From Acinetobacter sp. A2 (GTDB lineage: Bacteria; Pseudomonadota; Gammaproteobacteria; Pseudomonadales; Moraxellaceae), in contig NZ_JAAZQX010000006.1 in the NCBI RefSeq assembly GCF_012371325.1, forward strand, positions 1-64,000: DNA of 64,000 nt, written 5' to 3'. The position numbers and the translations under genes were made by a program. The number at the start of each line of letters is the position of its first letter. The first letter of the stretch is position 1. The notes below the pieces were generated by a model, which searched no databases, was not told the DNA's origin, and was given only the letters and a program-made list of their open reading frames with translations. Below are positions 37,841 through 46,864 of this stretch, in pieces.

Positions 37841-37958
37841 ATTTGACTTACTATTTTGACTCACTATATTCCTAGGATTGCAATCGCAATTTAAAAACTT
37901 AGCAAACTGAATATGTTGAGTCCTAAGCGTTTGATATCTGAAAATTATTTAAAACAAT

Positions 37959-38144
37959 TTACTCAGACTCTGCATCTGATTTAGCCGTTTGCATAGATTC
38001 AATCAAATCATGCTTATTGAACTTTTTATATTCAGGTTTAGACTCGTAATCTTTCCAAGCTGCTTTCATCTTGTCCTCAGAAATATCGTCTAAACTAATC
38101 CCTTCGCTCGGCGTTGGAGTCGCATCAAACTTTAACGTTGTCAT
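37959..38144 (-). CDS. Small acidic protein, function unknown
   Basis: A 61-residue product (MTTLKFDATPTPSEGISLDD...) rich in Asp, Glu, Lys and Ser, with no membrane segment or cysteine. AGGAG lies seven bases upstream of the ATG, which is a strong argument that it is translated. The middle DKMKAAWKDYESKPEYKKFN looks helical. No family recognised. It lies alone between pal and fbp on the opposite strand. Confidence 0.7.
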   Translation of the reverse strand: MTTLKFDATPTPSEGISLDDISEDKMKAAWKDYESKPEYKKFNKHDLIESMQTAKSDAESE

Positions 38145-38321
38145 ATCTGTGCTCCTATCTCAAATTAAATCCTTCACATCAACATAGCACTTTCTACAAG
38201 ACTTGCAAGGGTAAAATCACAGCAAATAGTCGAGTTTAATTTTTCTTTTAACGCGTTCTCATCTAAACTATTGCAGCATATTGTTATCCTCATTTTTGCA
38301 GTTATTCGGAGTTTTCCAGTC

Positions 38322-39293
38322 ATGTCATACCGTACCCTTTCCCAATTTCTACAACAACAAACTGGAAATTTAACACCCGAACTTGCTCAAGTAATTGAAA
38401 CCATTGCCAATACCTGTAAAACAATTGATCAAACATTACAGAAAGGTGCTTTGGCAGGTGTATTAGGCAGTGCACAAAATGAAAACGTACAAGGCGAAGA
38501 ACAAAAGAAATTAGATGTCATTTCAAATGATTATTTAATTGAAGCATTACAAAAACACCCAAATGTTGGTGGTTTGGCTTCTGAAGAATTAGATGAATTC
38601 ACCCCTGCTCAAGAAAATGGTCAATATTTAGTCTTGTTTGACCCACTAGATGGCTCAAGCAACATCGACATCAATATGTGTGTGGGTACAATTTTCTCCA
38701 TTTTACCTGCAAAAAATGCGGTGACTCAGGCTGCAGACTTTATGCAAGCAGGCACACAACAAGTGGCAGCAGGTTATGTTCTTTATGGCCCATCCACTAT
38801 GATGGCGCTCACTGTTGGTGCAGGCGTGGTGTTCTTTACCTTTGATCCAGAAAGCCAAGAATTTTTAGTGACTGCAGACAATATTCAAGTTGCAGCAGAC
38901 ACCAAAGAATACGCCATTAACGCATCTAACCAACGTCACTGGGAAGCGCCTGTAAAACGCTATATCGATGAACTTTTGGCAGGCAAGACTGGCCCACGTG
39001 AAAAAGATTTCAACATGCGCTGGGTAGCATGTATGGTGGGTGATATTCACCGTATCCTTTGTCGTAGCGGTATTTTCATGTATCCATACGACCTAAAAGA
39101 CCCAAAAAAAGCAGGCCGTTTACGCTTAATGTATGAAGCCAACCCGATGAGCATGCTCATGGAACAAGCTGGTGGTGCTGCAACTACAGGCCGTGTGCGT
39201 ATTTTAGATATTGAACCAACCGACCTGCATCAACGTGTACCTGTCATTATTGGTTCAAAAAATGAAGTCGATTTAGTCAGCAGCTATCATTAA
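38322..39293 (+). CDS. fbp: Fructose-1,6-bisphosphatase, class I
   Basis: Gluconeogenic enzyme removing the 1-phosphate of fructose-1,6-bisphosphate. The start at 38322 ([13 protein letters not shown]) has GGAG about ten bases upstream and gives 323 residues. Metal-binding signatures [11 protein letters not shown] and [14 protein letters not shown] are intact, as is [19 protein letters not shown] near the C-terminus. This fits Acinetobacter, which lives mainly on organic acids and needs gluconeogenesis. A hairpin follows. Confidence 0.95.
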   Translation: MSYRTLSQFLQQQTGNLTPELAQVIETIANTCKTIDQTLQKGALAGVLGSAQNENVQGEEQKKLDVISNDYLIEALQKHPNVGGLASEELDEFTPAQENGQYLVLFDPLDGSSNIDINMCVGTIFSILPAKNAVTQAADFMQAGTQQVAAGYVLYGPSTMMALTVGAGVVFFTFDPESQEFLVTADNIQVAADTKEYAINASNQRHWEAPVKRYIDELLAGKTGPREKDFNMRWVACMVGDIHRILCRSGIFMYPYDLKDPKKAGRLRLMYEANPMSMLMEQAGGAATTGRVRILDIEPTDLHQRVPVIIGSKNEVDLVSSYH

Positions 39294-39307
39294 TCATTTT
39301 TCAATAA

Positions 39308-39340
39308 CAGCAATTGGTATTGCGCCAATTGCTGTGGATT
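39308..39340 (+). terminator. Terminator after fbp
   Basis: A perfect 10-bp stem CAGCAATTGG / CCAATTGCTG (39308-39317 and 39325-39334) with a 7-nt loop, followed by TGGATTTT. The next gene starts only about 14 bp later, so some readthrough is likely. Confidence 0.65.
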
Positions 39341-39347
39341 TTATCGC

Positions 39348-40124
39348 ATGCCTACGATTTTTTTAGAATCAAAAGATAACCCAAAAATTAAACACTTACG
39401 TGGTTTAATTGAGCAAAATAGCTATCGTAAAAAACAAGGACAAACTGTGCTTGAAGGCACGCACTTGTGTCTTGCGTGGTTACATGAAAATAAAAAGATC
39501 AATTCGATTTTCACCACAGAACATGCACTCAGCCACCCTGACTATGAACGTATTTTGGCAAAATATACTGGCGCAGTCTTTGTTATTAGTGAATCGTTAT
39601 ACAAAGATTTAAGCACTTTAGGTACTTCATTGGCTTGTTTAGCCATTGTCGATTTACCAAGCTCAAGTCAAACGCTCGACTTTAAAGCAGACACGCTGAT
39701 TTTAGAAAATGTGCAAGACCCAGGCAATGTAGGGACCTTATTACGTTCTGCAGCCGCTGCTGGGATTGAACAAATTATTTGCACCAAAGGTTCTGCATCA
39801 CTCTGGTCACCACGTGTGTTACGTGCAGGCATGGGTGCACATTTTAGCTTACAGACTTTTGAAAATGTCACACTGGAAGAGGTTTTACCCCAATTTCAGA
39901 TTCCGGTATATGTAACCAGCTCACACCATGCAGAAAGCTTGTATAGCAAAAACTTGCGTAAAGCCTGTGTCTGGATTTTGGGCAACGAAGGACAAGGTGT
40001 GTCAGACTATGCCTTGCAACATGCACAAGCAGTAAGCATTCCACAACCTGGTGGTCAGGAATCCTTAAATGTTGCGATTGCAGGTTCTATTTGTTTCTTT
40101 GAAATGGTACGCCAACGTCTGTAA
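39348..40124 (+). CDS. SpoU/TrmH-family RNA 2'-O-methyltransferase
   Basis: A 258-residue SPOUT-class methyltransferase. An N-terminal substrate-binding domain (SKDNPKIKHLRGLIEQNSYR) is followed by motif 1 ENVQDPGNVGTLLRSAAAAG (around residues 122-140), motif 2 WILGNEGQGVSDYAL and motif 3 SIPQPGGQESLNVAIAGSI. It probably methylates ribose in rRNA or tRNA; whether it corresponds to a named enzyme such as RlmB or a TsnR-like protein cannot be decided from sequence alone. Confidence 0.88.
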   Translation: MPTIFLESKDNPKIKHLRGLIEQNSYRKKQGQTVLEGTHLCLAWLHENKKINSIFTTEHALSHPDYERILAKYTGAVFVISESLYKDLSTLGTSLACLAIVDLPSSSQTLDFKADTLILENVQDPGNVGTLLRSAAAAGIEQIICTKGSASLWSPRVLRAGMGAHFSLQTFENVTLEEVLPQFQIPVYVTSSHHAESLYSKNLRKACVWILGNEGQGVSDYALQHAQAVSIPQPGGQESLNVAIAGSICFFEMVRQRL

Positions 40125-40259
40125 ATGGTTAATTTATTTTAAATAGACTAGCCCTGTAGAAAAAATAGATTAGACTTAAAATAATAAATTTTAATGTCAA
40201 CCAAACCATTGTTTTTAGCGTTATATAAGTATGATGTTTAAAATAATGGTGGGTATCCA

Positions 40260-40895
40260 ATGACAGGATTTTCCATCTCTATGGATTTAAACCCGAAGTC
40301 GTCACACTCGGAAAATTTGAGTGCTCTAAAGAGTACGGCTGAACAACGTCTAAAAAATTTTATGCAGGATGTGACTGGGCGCGCTTTAGTTATGATGGAA
40401 AGTGCAACCCAAGGACAGCATGGCATTGCCATGGATTTAGTTCAAGAAGCCTTTATTTCCTTACATAAATCTTATGCAGATAAAGCCACAGATGAATGGT
40501 ATCCCCTGTTTTACACGATTTTAAATCACAAATTACAAGACTGGCGACGCAAAGAAGCGCGACGTGCACATCCCTTTTCATTGTTTAAGAAAGTCAGTTT
40601 AGATGATGACGATGTCGAACAACTCGATATTGTGGATGAACAAGCACTCAATCCAGCTGAGTTTTTAGACCAGGCCGTCACTGTAGACGAAATTCAAGCA
40701 GCAATTGCAAAGCTTCCTGTACGTCAACAACAAGCTTTTATGTTACGTGCATGGGAAGGCTTTGACACACACACCACAGCACAAATTATGAATTGTACTG
40801 AAGGCAGTGTAAAAACCCATTATCACCGTGCCATTCAAGCCTTACGTAACAGTTTGGCACACATGAATCCAAATCTGGGAGGGTCATCAGAGTGA
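40260..40895 (+). CDS. RNA polymerase sigma factor, ECF type
   Basis: A 211-residue sigma-70-family factor with region 2 (DLVQEAFISLHKSYADKATD, about 60-80, and WYPLFYTILNHKLQDWRR) and region 4 (AKLPVRQQQAFMLRAWEGFD and CTEGSVKTHYHRAIQALR, about 155-205), with no region 1 or 3. Target promoters unknown. The start could also be Met8 (40281). Its stop overlaps the next gene's GTG start by 4 bp, so the two are translationally coupled, as for sigma/anti-sigma pairs. Confidence 0.87.
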   Translation: MTGFSISMDLNPKSSHSENLSALKSTAEQRLKNFMQDVTGRALVMMESATQGQHGIAMDLVQEAFISLHKSYADKATDEWYPLFYTILNHKLQDWRRKEARRAHPFSLFKKVSLDDDDVEQLDIVDEQALNPAEFLDQAVTVDEIQAAIAKLPVRQQQAFMLRAWEGFDTHTTAQIMNCTEGSVKTHYHRAIQALRNSLAHMNPNLGGSSE

Positions 40896-41212
40896 AACAA
40901 GATGATTTCTTAAAGCAAGTCACTTCCAAACTAGATGGGCTCGCTCACCATCATCAAGACAAAGCAGCAGTCATGAACCATGTCTTAGACCATATTCAAG
41001 ACAAGAAAAGCTCGCGCTATGGACTCTGGAAAATGTCAGGCTTTGCTTTGGCAGCAGCGATTGCGGGTTTTGTGGTCTTGCCAAACTCAATGGAAATGAC
41101 CACAGCACCACAAAATCAAGCTGTGTCTGTACCTAAACTTTCTCCACAAATGGTGGAAGATTTAGAAATGTTAATGGTGTTAGGTGAGGACAAAGTTCCA
41201 CATGGCAGCTAA
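40892..41212 (+). CDS. Small membrane protein, possible anti-sigma factor
   Basis: A 106-residue protein starting at GTG within the sigma factor stop codon (GTGA). Residues 1-45 are hydrophilic and cytosolic, one membrane segment follows at about 48-64 (WKMSGFALAAAIAGFVVL), and a short periplasmic tail ends it. Coupling to an ECF sigma gene and single-pass topology suggest it binds the sigma factor, but no zinc-binding His-x3-Cys-x2-Cys motif of the common anti-sigma domain is present. Its 3' end overlaps the next gene. Confidence 0.75.
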   Translation: MKQDDFLKQVTSKLDGLAHHHQDKAAVMNHVLDHIQDKKSSRYGLWKMSGFALAAAIAGFVVLPNSMEMTTAPQNQAVSVPKLSPQMVEDLEMLMVLGEDKVPHGS

Positions 41213-41603
41213 GCGAATTGTATTTGCGTTTTGTGCACTTGGTTTTCTGCAAACTAGTTTTGCAGGGTTTGAGCGTTTTTGGATTTTTTCCAAAGATGCT
41301 GACACGCAAATTGCAGAAACTTGGGAAACGCTGTCTGAAGAAGAACAGATGGCGCTAATTAAGCGTTATCAAAATCTGAAAGAAATCCCTGCAGATAAAA
41401 GTGTGGCTTTACAACAACGCATGGATTGGTTTACCCAATTGCCTGAAAGTGAAAAGCAAAAAATGCGTGAAACCTGGCAAAAAATGAGTACGCAGGAACG
41501 CAGAGAATTAGGTCAACGGCTACAACAAGCCACACCAGAGCAACGCCCCTTGATTCGTCAAGAATATATTCAAAAATATCAACCAAACATCGTCAATCAC
41601 TAG
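41202..41603 (+). CDS. Exported DUF3106-like protein
   Basis: A 133-residue protein from the ATG at 41202, with GAGGA 11 bases upstream; a GTG at 41184 is also in frame. The signal peptide MAAKRIVFAFCALGFLQTSF ends near FAG. The mature part holds the repeating W-x3-x-E-E/Q-x-x pattern of DUF3106 (ETWETLSEEEQMALIKRYQN, WFTQLPESEKQKMRETWQKM). The sigma / TM protein / DUF3106 trio recurs in beta- and gammaproteobacteria, suggesting an envelope-stress circuit of unknown trigger. Confidence 0.8.
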   Translation: MAAKRIVFAFCALGFLQTSFAGFERFWIFSKDADTQIAETWETLSEEEQMALIKRYQNLKEIPADKSVALQQRMDWFTQLPESEKQKMRETWQKMSTQERRELGQRLQQATPEQRPLIRQEYIQKYQPNIVNH

Positions 41604-41682
41604 AATGGGTAAATAGCACGCCTATGCTCGTAAAAGACATAATCTTTTGTGCATATTTCTAGAAATAATTAATTGCTCACAT

Positions 41683-41714
41683 AAAAAAAGAAGCCCGAAA
41701 TGGGCTTCTTTTTT
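41683..41714. terminator. Bidirectional terminator (DUF3106-like gene / CSLREA genes)
   Basis: A long stem AAAAAAGAAGCCC / GGGCTTCTTTTTT (41684-41696 and 41702-41714) with loop GAAAT carries A and T tracts on either side, serving both convergent transcription units. Confidence 0.9.
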
Positions 41715-41730
41715 ATAACATCTGTTTAAG

Positions 41731-44193
41731 TTAAGACTTGAACCGCGTGTGACGGCGATAGCCCACCAAGCCTAGTAAAGTCATTAATCCCCAAATACCC
41801 AAACTTCCCCCACCACCACTACTGGCTTCATAGTTGGTGTTCTTGGCTGTATTCTCCAAAGTAATAGTCGCTTCTTCTGATAGTGCCTGCTCATGATCAA
41901 ACACGGTATATCTCAGTTCATAATCGAATGGGCTAAAACTATTACGCACTTGTACCTGAATATTGCCTCCATAGCAGGTTTCACGTGCATAATCACCTGG
42001 ACAAGGTGCTTTACGATCTGCCGTTAGCACCACGCTAGAAGGGATATGTGTAAAGCGAATTACGAGCTCTTGTCCTGTATGGTCTCTATAGAATGCTGGT
42101 TTATTGGTATTTTCAGTTAAAGTACTGATTATGCCATCCCCACCATCGCTATCATTCGCCAATGGATTAAAACTAACTTTCAAGTCTGACCCATATTCCA
42201 TACGTATGCGATCATCTTTTGCAATTGGCTGAATATTATTAAATTTCCCTTCCAGCAAACCTGATGAATGATGATTACTGTCCGATTTTGAGGTAATGGT
42301 ATATTTACAGTACGCAGAATCAGTTAGCTCTGTCACTTTGTCATTCAAACGATACATTAAGATACGCTGTAATTGAGCATCCCACTCACATTTAAACAAT
42401 GGGTCTTTAGTCAGTTTATCTACATTGAACGTTGTTCCTGTACCAGAAACAGCCCCTATGCCTAGTGCTTCTGTTTGAATACTAAAATTCTCTGAGTTTA
42501 ACTGTTTTAACTGAACGAACTGACCATCTGCGGTTGGCTCATCTTGCTTTAACGCCAATGCAAATGGATCAATATAAATTGCACGATATTGTTGTTTGGC
42601 TTTGGTATGATTTAGCAAATCTTGTAAAGTTTTCAAATCAGTACGTGCCTGTGTCAGTAAAGCCTGATCACTGGTTTTGTTTTGATCTATACTAGCCTGT
42701 GTACGATCAATTTGCTCTTGATACCCATCTAATAATCTCTCATACGAAATATTACTCAAACTGGTAATATCTGTAGCATTTAAACGCATGACTTCGACAG
42801 CACCAATGTCGCAGCTATTTTTTGCATCCGGATTTAAAGTGAGTGTCGCGTTACTAACCCGTGCCAAACCACGTTGATCCTCTTCGGCACAACCAAAACC
42901 TTCGACATCAATCAAGTCTTTACTTGGGTCTACACCACGCTTTGGATAATAAAGTGGCAAGAATAAGTTATAAGCCGAAGGTGCTTGTAAAGGCTGAAGC
43001 AACTGATCAAAACTCAAGCCTGTTAAATCAATATTCTTGCTCAATTCATAGCTACTACTAGCCTTTTCAGGTAAATCACACTCACCTTGTTCTGCAGTCG
43101 CACTCGCTGGCAATATTGCATTGCGTACAGTAACGATATTGAGTTGCTGCTGATTTAAATCTTGAGCAGATCGGCAAGATTTACCTTGGTTAAAGGCCAA
43201 CATATTAAAAAAGAGTGCGATACGCGGATGCTGATCATAATACAGTGTACTGAATGCTTGGTTTTCAACAATAGTATTACTTTCTAAAGATACTTGAGAC
43301 AATGTACTTAAAGGATGCTGATCAGAATGAACTAGATTAAAAATATGTCCTTGATTAGCATTTGCCTGGTTTTGTGCAATTGTGCTTGTGCTTACTTTAA
43401 GATCTGGCTGCCCACAAAGATCAAATGTACTCTGACTATCTGTAGACCCATTCTGGATAATACTGCTACGATTTACGTGAATAACAGAACGTGTATTGAC
43501 TAGATTAGCCTGGCAATCCATAGCCAGAACACTTCCTACTTTTGCCTGGTTATGATGAATGAATGCATTTTCCAAATTAACCTGACGTTCAGTCTGATGT
43601 GCAACTACATATATTGCACCACCCTGTTCGGCCTTTGAGTTTTGGATTTCTATATTATTTGCAGACAATGGTCCTGCTACAAAAACAGCACCTCCTTTGC
43701 CTTGATCTTTAGCATTAAGATTACCACCACCATTGGCATTACCATTTTTGAGTACCAGATCATACAAGGCTACACTGGCTTGAGTATCCGAAGTATTCAG
43801 AATACGACTGTTACCTTGTGCATTAATACTGGTTTTTAATGGTGCAATAGAAGGATAACGATGCGTCAGCGGATCACGCTGGTTATAGTCTAAAGCAGCT
43901 GCACCATAAATCCTCACCATAGATTCAGGACGTAACTCTGAGTTTAAAATGTACTCGCCTTCCTTCAACTGAATATAGTCTGTACTACCACGGTTTGTAT
44001 TACCTGCACTACATCCACCAAAAGCAATATTTTTCTTGGCTGCGACTAAGGCTTCACGCAAGGAACAATTATTCAGATCTTCACCATTTTGATCCTCAAA
44101 GGTGGTCACCTGAATAACACGATTATCCGCTGCCATAAGTGACATCGCTGACAGCACCATTATCCCTAACAGTGTTTTTTTATTATTTTTCAT
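41731..44193 (-). CDS. CSLREA-domain beta-helix protein with GlyGly-CTERM tail (1)
   Basis: An 820-residue exported protein. Signal peptide about 1-22. The CSLREA motif (NNCSLREALVAA) lies near residue 42, followed by a region of parallel beta-helix-like repeats with recurrent N-x-G-x-x-x-N and GGAIYV patterns (about 140-330). The C-terminus has a Gly run (SSGGGGS), a hydrophobic segment and a basic end (YRRHTRFK), the GlyGly-CTERM layout recognised by rhombosortase proteases. Surface adhesion or matrix function is possible but unproven. AAGGAT precedes the ATG; it lies 9 bp after its paralogue's stop in one operon. Confidence 0.85.
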   Translation of the reverse strand: MKNNKKTLLGIMVLSAMSLMAADNRVIQVTTFEDQNGEDLNNCSLREALVAAKKNIAFGGCSAGNTNRGSTDYIQLKEGEYILNSELRPESMVRIYGAAALDYNQRDPLTHRYPSIAPLKTSINAQGNSRILNTSDTQASVALYDLVLKNGNANGGGNLNAKDQGKGGAVFVAGPLSANNIEIQNSKAEQGGAIYVVAHQTERQVNLENAFIHHNQAKVGSVLAMDCQANLVNTRSVIHVNRSSIIQNGSTDSQSTFDLCGQPDLKVSTSTIAQNQANANQGHIFNLVHSDQHPLSTLSQVSLESNTIVENQAFSTLYYDQHPRIALFFNMLAFNQGKSCRSAQDLNQQQLNIVTVRNAILPASATAEQGECDLPEKASSSYELSKNIDLTGLSFDQLLQPLQAPSAYNLFLPLYYPKRGVDPSKDLIDVEGFGCAEEDQRGLARVSNATLTLNPDAKNSCDIGAVEVMRLNATDITSLSNISYERLLDGYQEQIDRTQASIDQNKTSDQALLTQARTDLKTLQDLLNHTKAKQQYRAIYIDPFALALKQDEPTADGQFVQLKQLNSENFSIQTEALGIGAVSGTGTTFNVDKLTKDPLFKCEWDAQLQRILMYRLNDKVTELTDSAYCKYTITSKSDSNHHSSGLLEGKFNNIQPIAKDDRIRMEYGSDLKVSFNPLANDSDGGDGIISTLTENTNKPAFYRDHTGQELVIRFTHIPSSVVLTADRKAPCPGDYARETCYGGNIQVQVRNSFSPFDYELRYTVFDHEQALSEEATITLENTAKNTNYEASSGGGGSLGIWGLMTLLGLVGYRRHTRFKS

Positions 44194-44202
44194 ATTTATC
44201 CT

Positions 44203-46023
44203 TTATGCTTTTTTACGGCGTAAACCTAACAAGCCCAATAAAGCCATTAATCCGTAAGCGCTCCACGCACCACCTGAAACATTTAATTTATCGCTTTCCA
44301 TGCGATTTTCATGTTCTTGTATGACCTGAACTTTCACTTCCATATAAGGAGAAGTACTATTAAAACGCGTTGTGCTCGTGACCAGTTTAATTTTAAAAAC
44401 ATCTGCCCCATGCCAAGCAGAATCAGGGGTGTAAACCAAGTTACCAGACTCATCAATCGTCAGCTTACCTTTAGAGCGGGTATCTAATTGTTCGATTTGT
44501 ACACATCCGGCTTGCCAAGGCTGCCCTGTTGGATTCGTCGGATAGACTTGATCACAAAACTCTTTAGGCACAAGGTCACTATCACCAAGTAAGTCACTCA
44601 CTGTCATTTTTGCAATTTGGCCAGCCAGAATATCTTGACCGATTAAGCCTCTAGATGCAGGCACCATTACCTCAATTGCACCACGATCGCATAACGTACT
44701 ATCAAATTCACGTTGCATCCCACGCTGATCAGCTGAAGTACACTCCTGCATAGGCAACCCTGCTTTAGCAAGTTGACCTTTATTCACCACTAAAGAATCT
44801 TGCAAACTTTGATCAGTCAGCAACACACGTGGGCGAACAAAACCTAAGAACGCATTTTCAGGCACATGGTATGGACAAAATAAGGCTGCAGCATCTTCGC
44901 TCAGAGTTTTACATGCTCCTTCAAGCATATTACCCGCAAAGATGGTATTACCCGTCCAAATTCTGTTTGGATAATTCGCATCGCCCGTACTGCAACCTGC
45001 ACCAACCAGATTATTTTGTAATACGGTGGCATCTGAACCTGCTTGGGTACAGTTATAAGCTAGGCTATTCACTGGATGTGGGTTCGCCAAAACAATACTG
45101 TTCGCTACATAGCCTTTACCCAAAGGGGCATTTAAATAAATACCGCGCGTGTTCCCCAGGATGCTGACATTGTTGATACCAATACCATCAAGGACATTCA
45201 ACACATACCCTTCATTAGCAATAAAGGTACTACTTGTCACCTTGTTCACATCATTTGAAAAAACTTGGGTATTTTCATCTGCTGTGCTGCTAGCTACATA
45301 TAAATTGGAAGAGTTTGAATTCGTAGTTTTATTGCTCTTAAAAACCGATGAAGTTACTGTAAAATTAGGAATTTTACTGTAAATGGCACCGCCATCTTGC
45401 GCTTGGTTATTTTCAAACAGGCTATTTTTTACCTGCATTAAGCCTCTAACAACACGATCAAGATCAGTAGTGATTTGCGCCAAGTTATAAATTGCACCAC
45501 CTTGATTGGCAATACCTTTACTCAGCTTTACGTACTCTAAATTTAAATTTTCATTATTCAGAATTAAACCGCCTTGTTCCTGACGGCAGCGCTCCTCTCC
45601 ACAGCCTTCTAATGTTAGCTCTTTCAGTGACACATTTAGGAAACGATCCTGGCTATCATCAACATGGAAAATCCGACCATTCCCACGCATTTGAATAATG
45701 GCATTATTTAATCCTGGCGAGGTTTTGTCATTAAAACTGCTATCGTAAGTGGTTTTTATTTCCAAGCTTTCAGTAATTTTAAGTTGCTGATCTAGCTGAT
45801 AAATCGCTTTTTTTTCTAATAAAATCACATTGGAGGCATTTTCACCGCCACATCCCAAATGGCCTTGTTCAGGCTTTCCTAAATTAATATATTCGACGGC
45901 TTCACGCAAAGAACATTGTTGATCATCTGCTTTTGTGTCTGCAGTGGTGGTGACAATGATATTACTACTATATGCATGACCTGCGATAAACAGCATACCA
46001 ATGCCGATGCTCTGCTTGAGCAT
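44203..46023 (-). CDS. CSLREA-domain beta-helix protein with GlyGly-CTERM tail (2)
   Basis: A 606-residue paralogue of the next gene. Signal peptide about 1-19 ending AYS; CSLREA motif (DQQCSLREAVEYI) near residue 40; beta-helix-like region with QGGAIYNLAQ and QDGGAIYSK segments (about 175-240); a C-terminal domain with Cys pairs; and a tail of GGA, a hydrophobic stretch (YGLMALLGLLGL) and RRKK typical of GlyGly-CTERM sorting signals. AAGGAG precedes the start. Sequence shared with the neighbour is mainly the CSLREA block and tail, so the duplication is old. Confidence 0.85.
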   Translation of the reverse strand: MLKQSIGIGMLFIAGHAYSSNIIVTTTADTKADDQQCSLREAVEYINLGKPEQGHLGCGGENASNVILLEKKAIYQLDQQLKITESLEIKTTYDSSFNDKTSPGLNNAIIQMRGNGRIFHVDDSQDRFLNVSLKELTLEGCGEERCRQEQGGLILNNENLNLEYVKLSKGIANQGGAIYNLAQITTDLDRVVRGLMQVKNSLFENNQAQDGGAIYSKIPNFTVTSSVFKSNKTTNSNSSNLYVASSTADENTQVFSNDVNKVTSSTFIANEGYVLNVLDGIGINNVSILGNTRGIYLNAPLGKGYVANSIVLANPHPVNSLAYNCTQAGSDATVLQNNLVGAGCSTGDANYPNRIWTGNTIFAGNMLEGACKTLSEDAAALFCPYHVPENAFLGFVRPRVLLTDQSLQDSLVVNKGQLAKAGLPMQECTSADQRGMQREFDSTLCDRGAIEVMVPASRGLIGQDILAGQIAKMTVSDLLGDSDLVPKEFCDQVYPTNPTGQPWQAGCVQIEQLDTRSKGKLTIDESGNLVYTPDSAWHGADVFKIKLVTSTTRFNSTSPYMEVKVQVIQEHENRMESDKLNVSGGAWSAYGLMALLGLLGLRRKKA

Positions 46024-46145
46024 AAGCGTACTCCTTGTAATTTTCTTTGTTTTTTTTCTTCTTTAGTTGCAAATTCCCTGCAACTTCGAATTATTTTCCC
46101 AATAATTTCGCACAGCTTGGGCAAATTCTCAAGTAATTTTAATTT

Positions 46146-46850
46146 TTACCGATATTCGTCAATCAGCGCATAAATCTGACGCAAATTGGCGCCACTTAAT
46201 TTTGTTTTTTCGCCTTTGAGTAACTGCACCAACTGCTCAAGGCTTTGTAGCAAGATAGAAGTTTGTTGCGGCCCATGCAATAACAAATAATCAATAATTT
46301 GAGGATCAATCAAGATACCACGACGTTCCAGCACCGAACTCACCAGTGCTTGTCGGTCTGCATATAAACTGCCCGAAGGTACTTTAACACTCACCGCTTG
46401 CGTCAAGCGTGATTGTAAATCGGGTAATTCCAACTTCAATTCAATCGGTGCAAAACGGGAGGAAAATACCAACTGACCACCTACTTCATTACTGTAGTTG
46501 ATCAAATGAAAAACTGCACGTTGCCAATGTGGCACACCACTAATCGCTTCAATATCATCTAAGGCAACCAAGTCATAGCGATCTAAAGACGTGATTGCTT
46601 CGGTTGGGGCATCGAGCAACTCAAGTAAAGACACTTGAATGGCAGATTTGCCAATTTCTAAATATGAATCACAAATTGCAGATAGCAAATGACTTTTGCC
46701 TGTACCTGCACCGCCATAGACATAAAAACGGTTGACCAGTCCTGCATGAAGCTGTCGTACTGCATCAATGACGTGCCCCCAACCCGGACCAGAAAAGTCA
46801 CTGATCCGTGCATCTAATTGAGGCTCGATGTCTAACTGCAGTTGACGCAT
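46146..46850 (-). CDS. hda: DnaA regulatory inactivator Hda
   Basis: DnaA-like AAA+ protein that, with the beta clamp, stimulates ATP hydrolysis on DnaA after initiation. 234 residues. The N-terminal MRQLQLDIEPQ is the likely clamp-binding QL-x-L segment. Walker A YGGAGTGKSHLLS is near residues 44-56, Walker B LVALDDIEAI near 91-100, and the sensor/Arg-finger region SRFAPIELKLELPDLQSRL follows. There is no DNA-binding domain IV. It lies 14 bp behind the AI-2E permease gene. Confidence 0.93.
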   Translation of the reverse strand: MRQLQLDIEPQLDARISDFSGPGWGHVIDAVRQLHAGLVNRFYVYGGAGTGKSHLLSAICDSYLEIGKSAIQVSLLELLDAPTEAITSLDRYDLVALDDIEAISGVPHWQRAVFHLINYSNEVGGQLVFSSRFAPIELKLELPDLQSRLTQAVSVKVPSGSLYADRQALVSSVLERRGILIDPQIIDYLLLHGPQQTSILLQSLEQLVQLLKGEKTKLSGANLRQIYALIDEYR

Positions 46851-46864
46851 ATAACTGTAATCAC

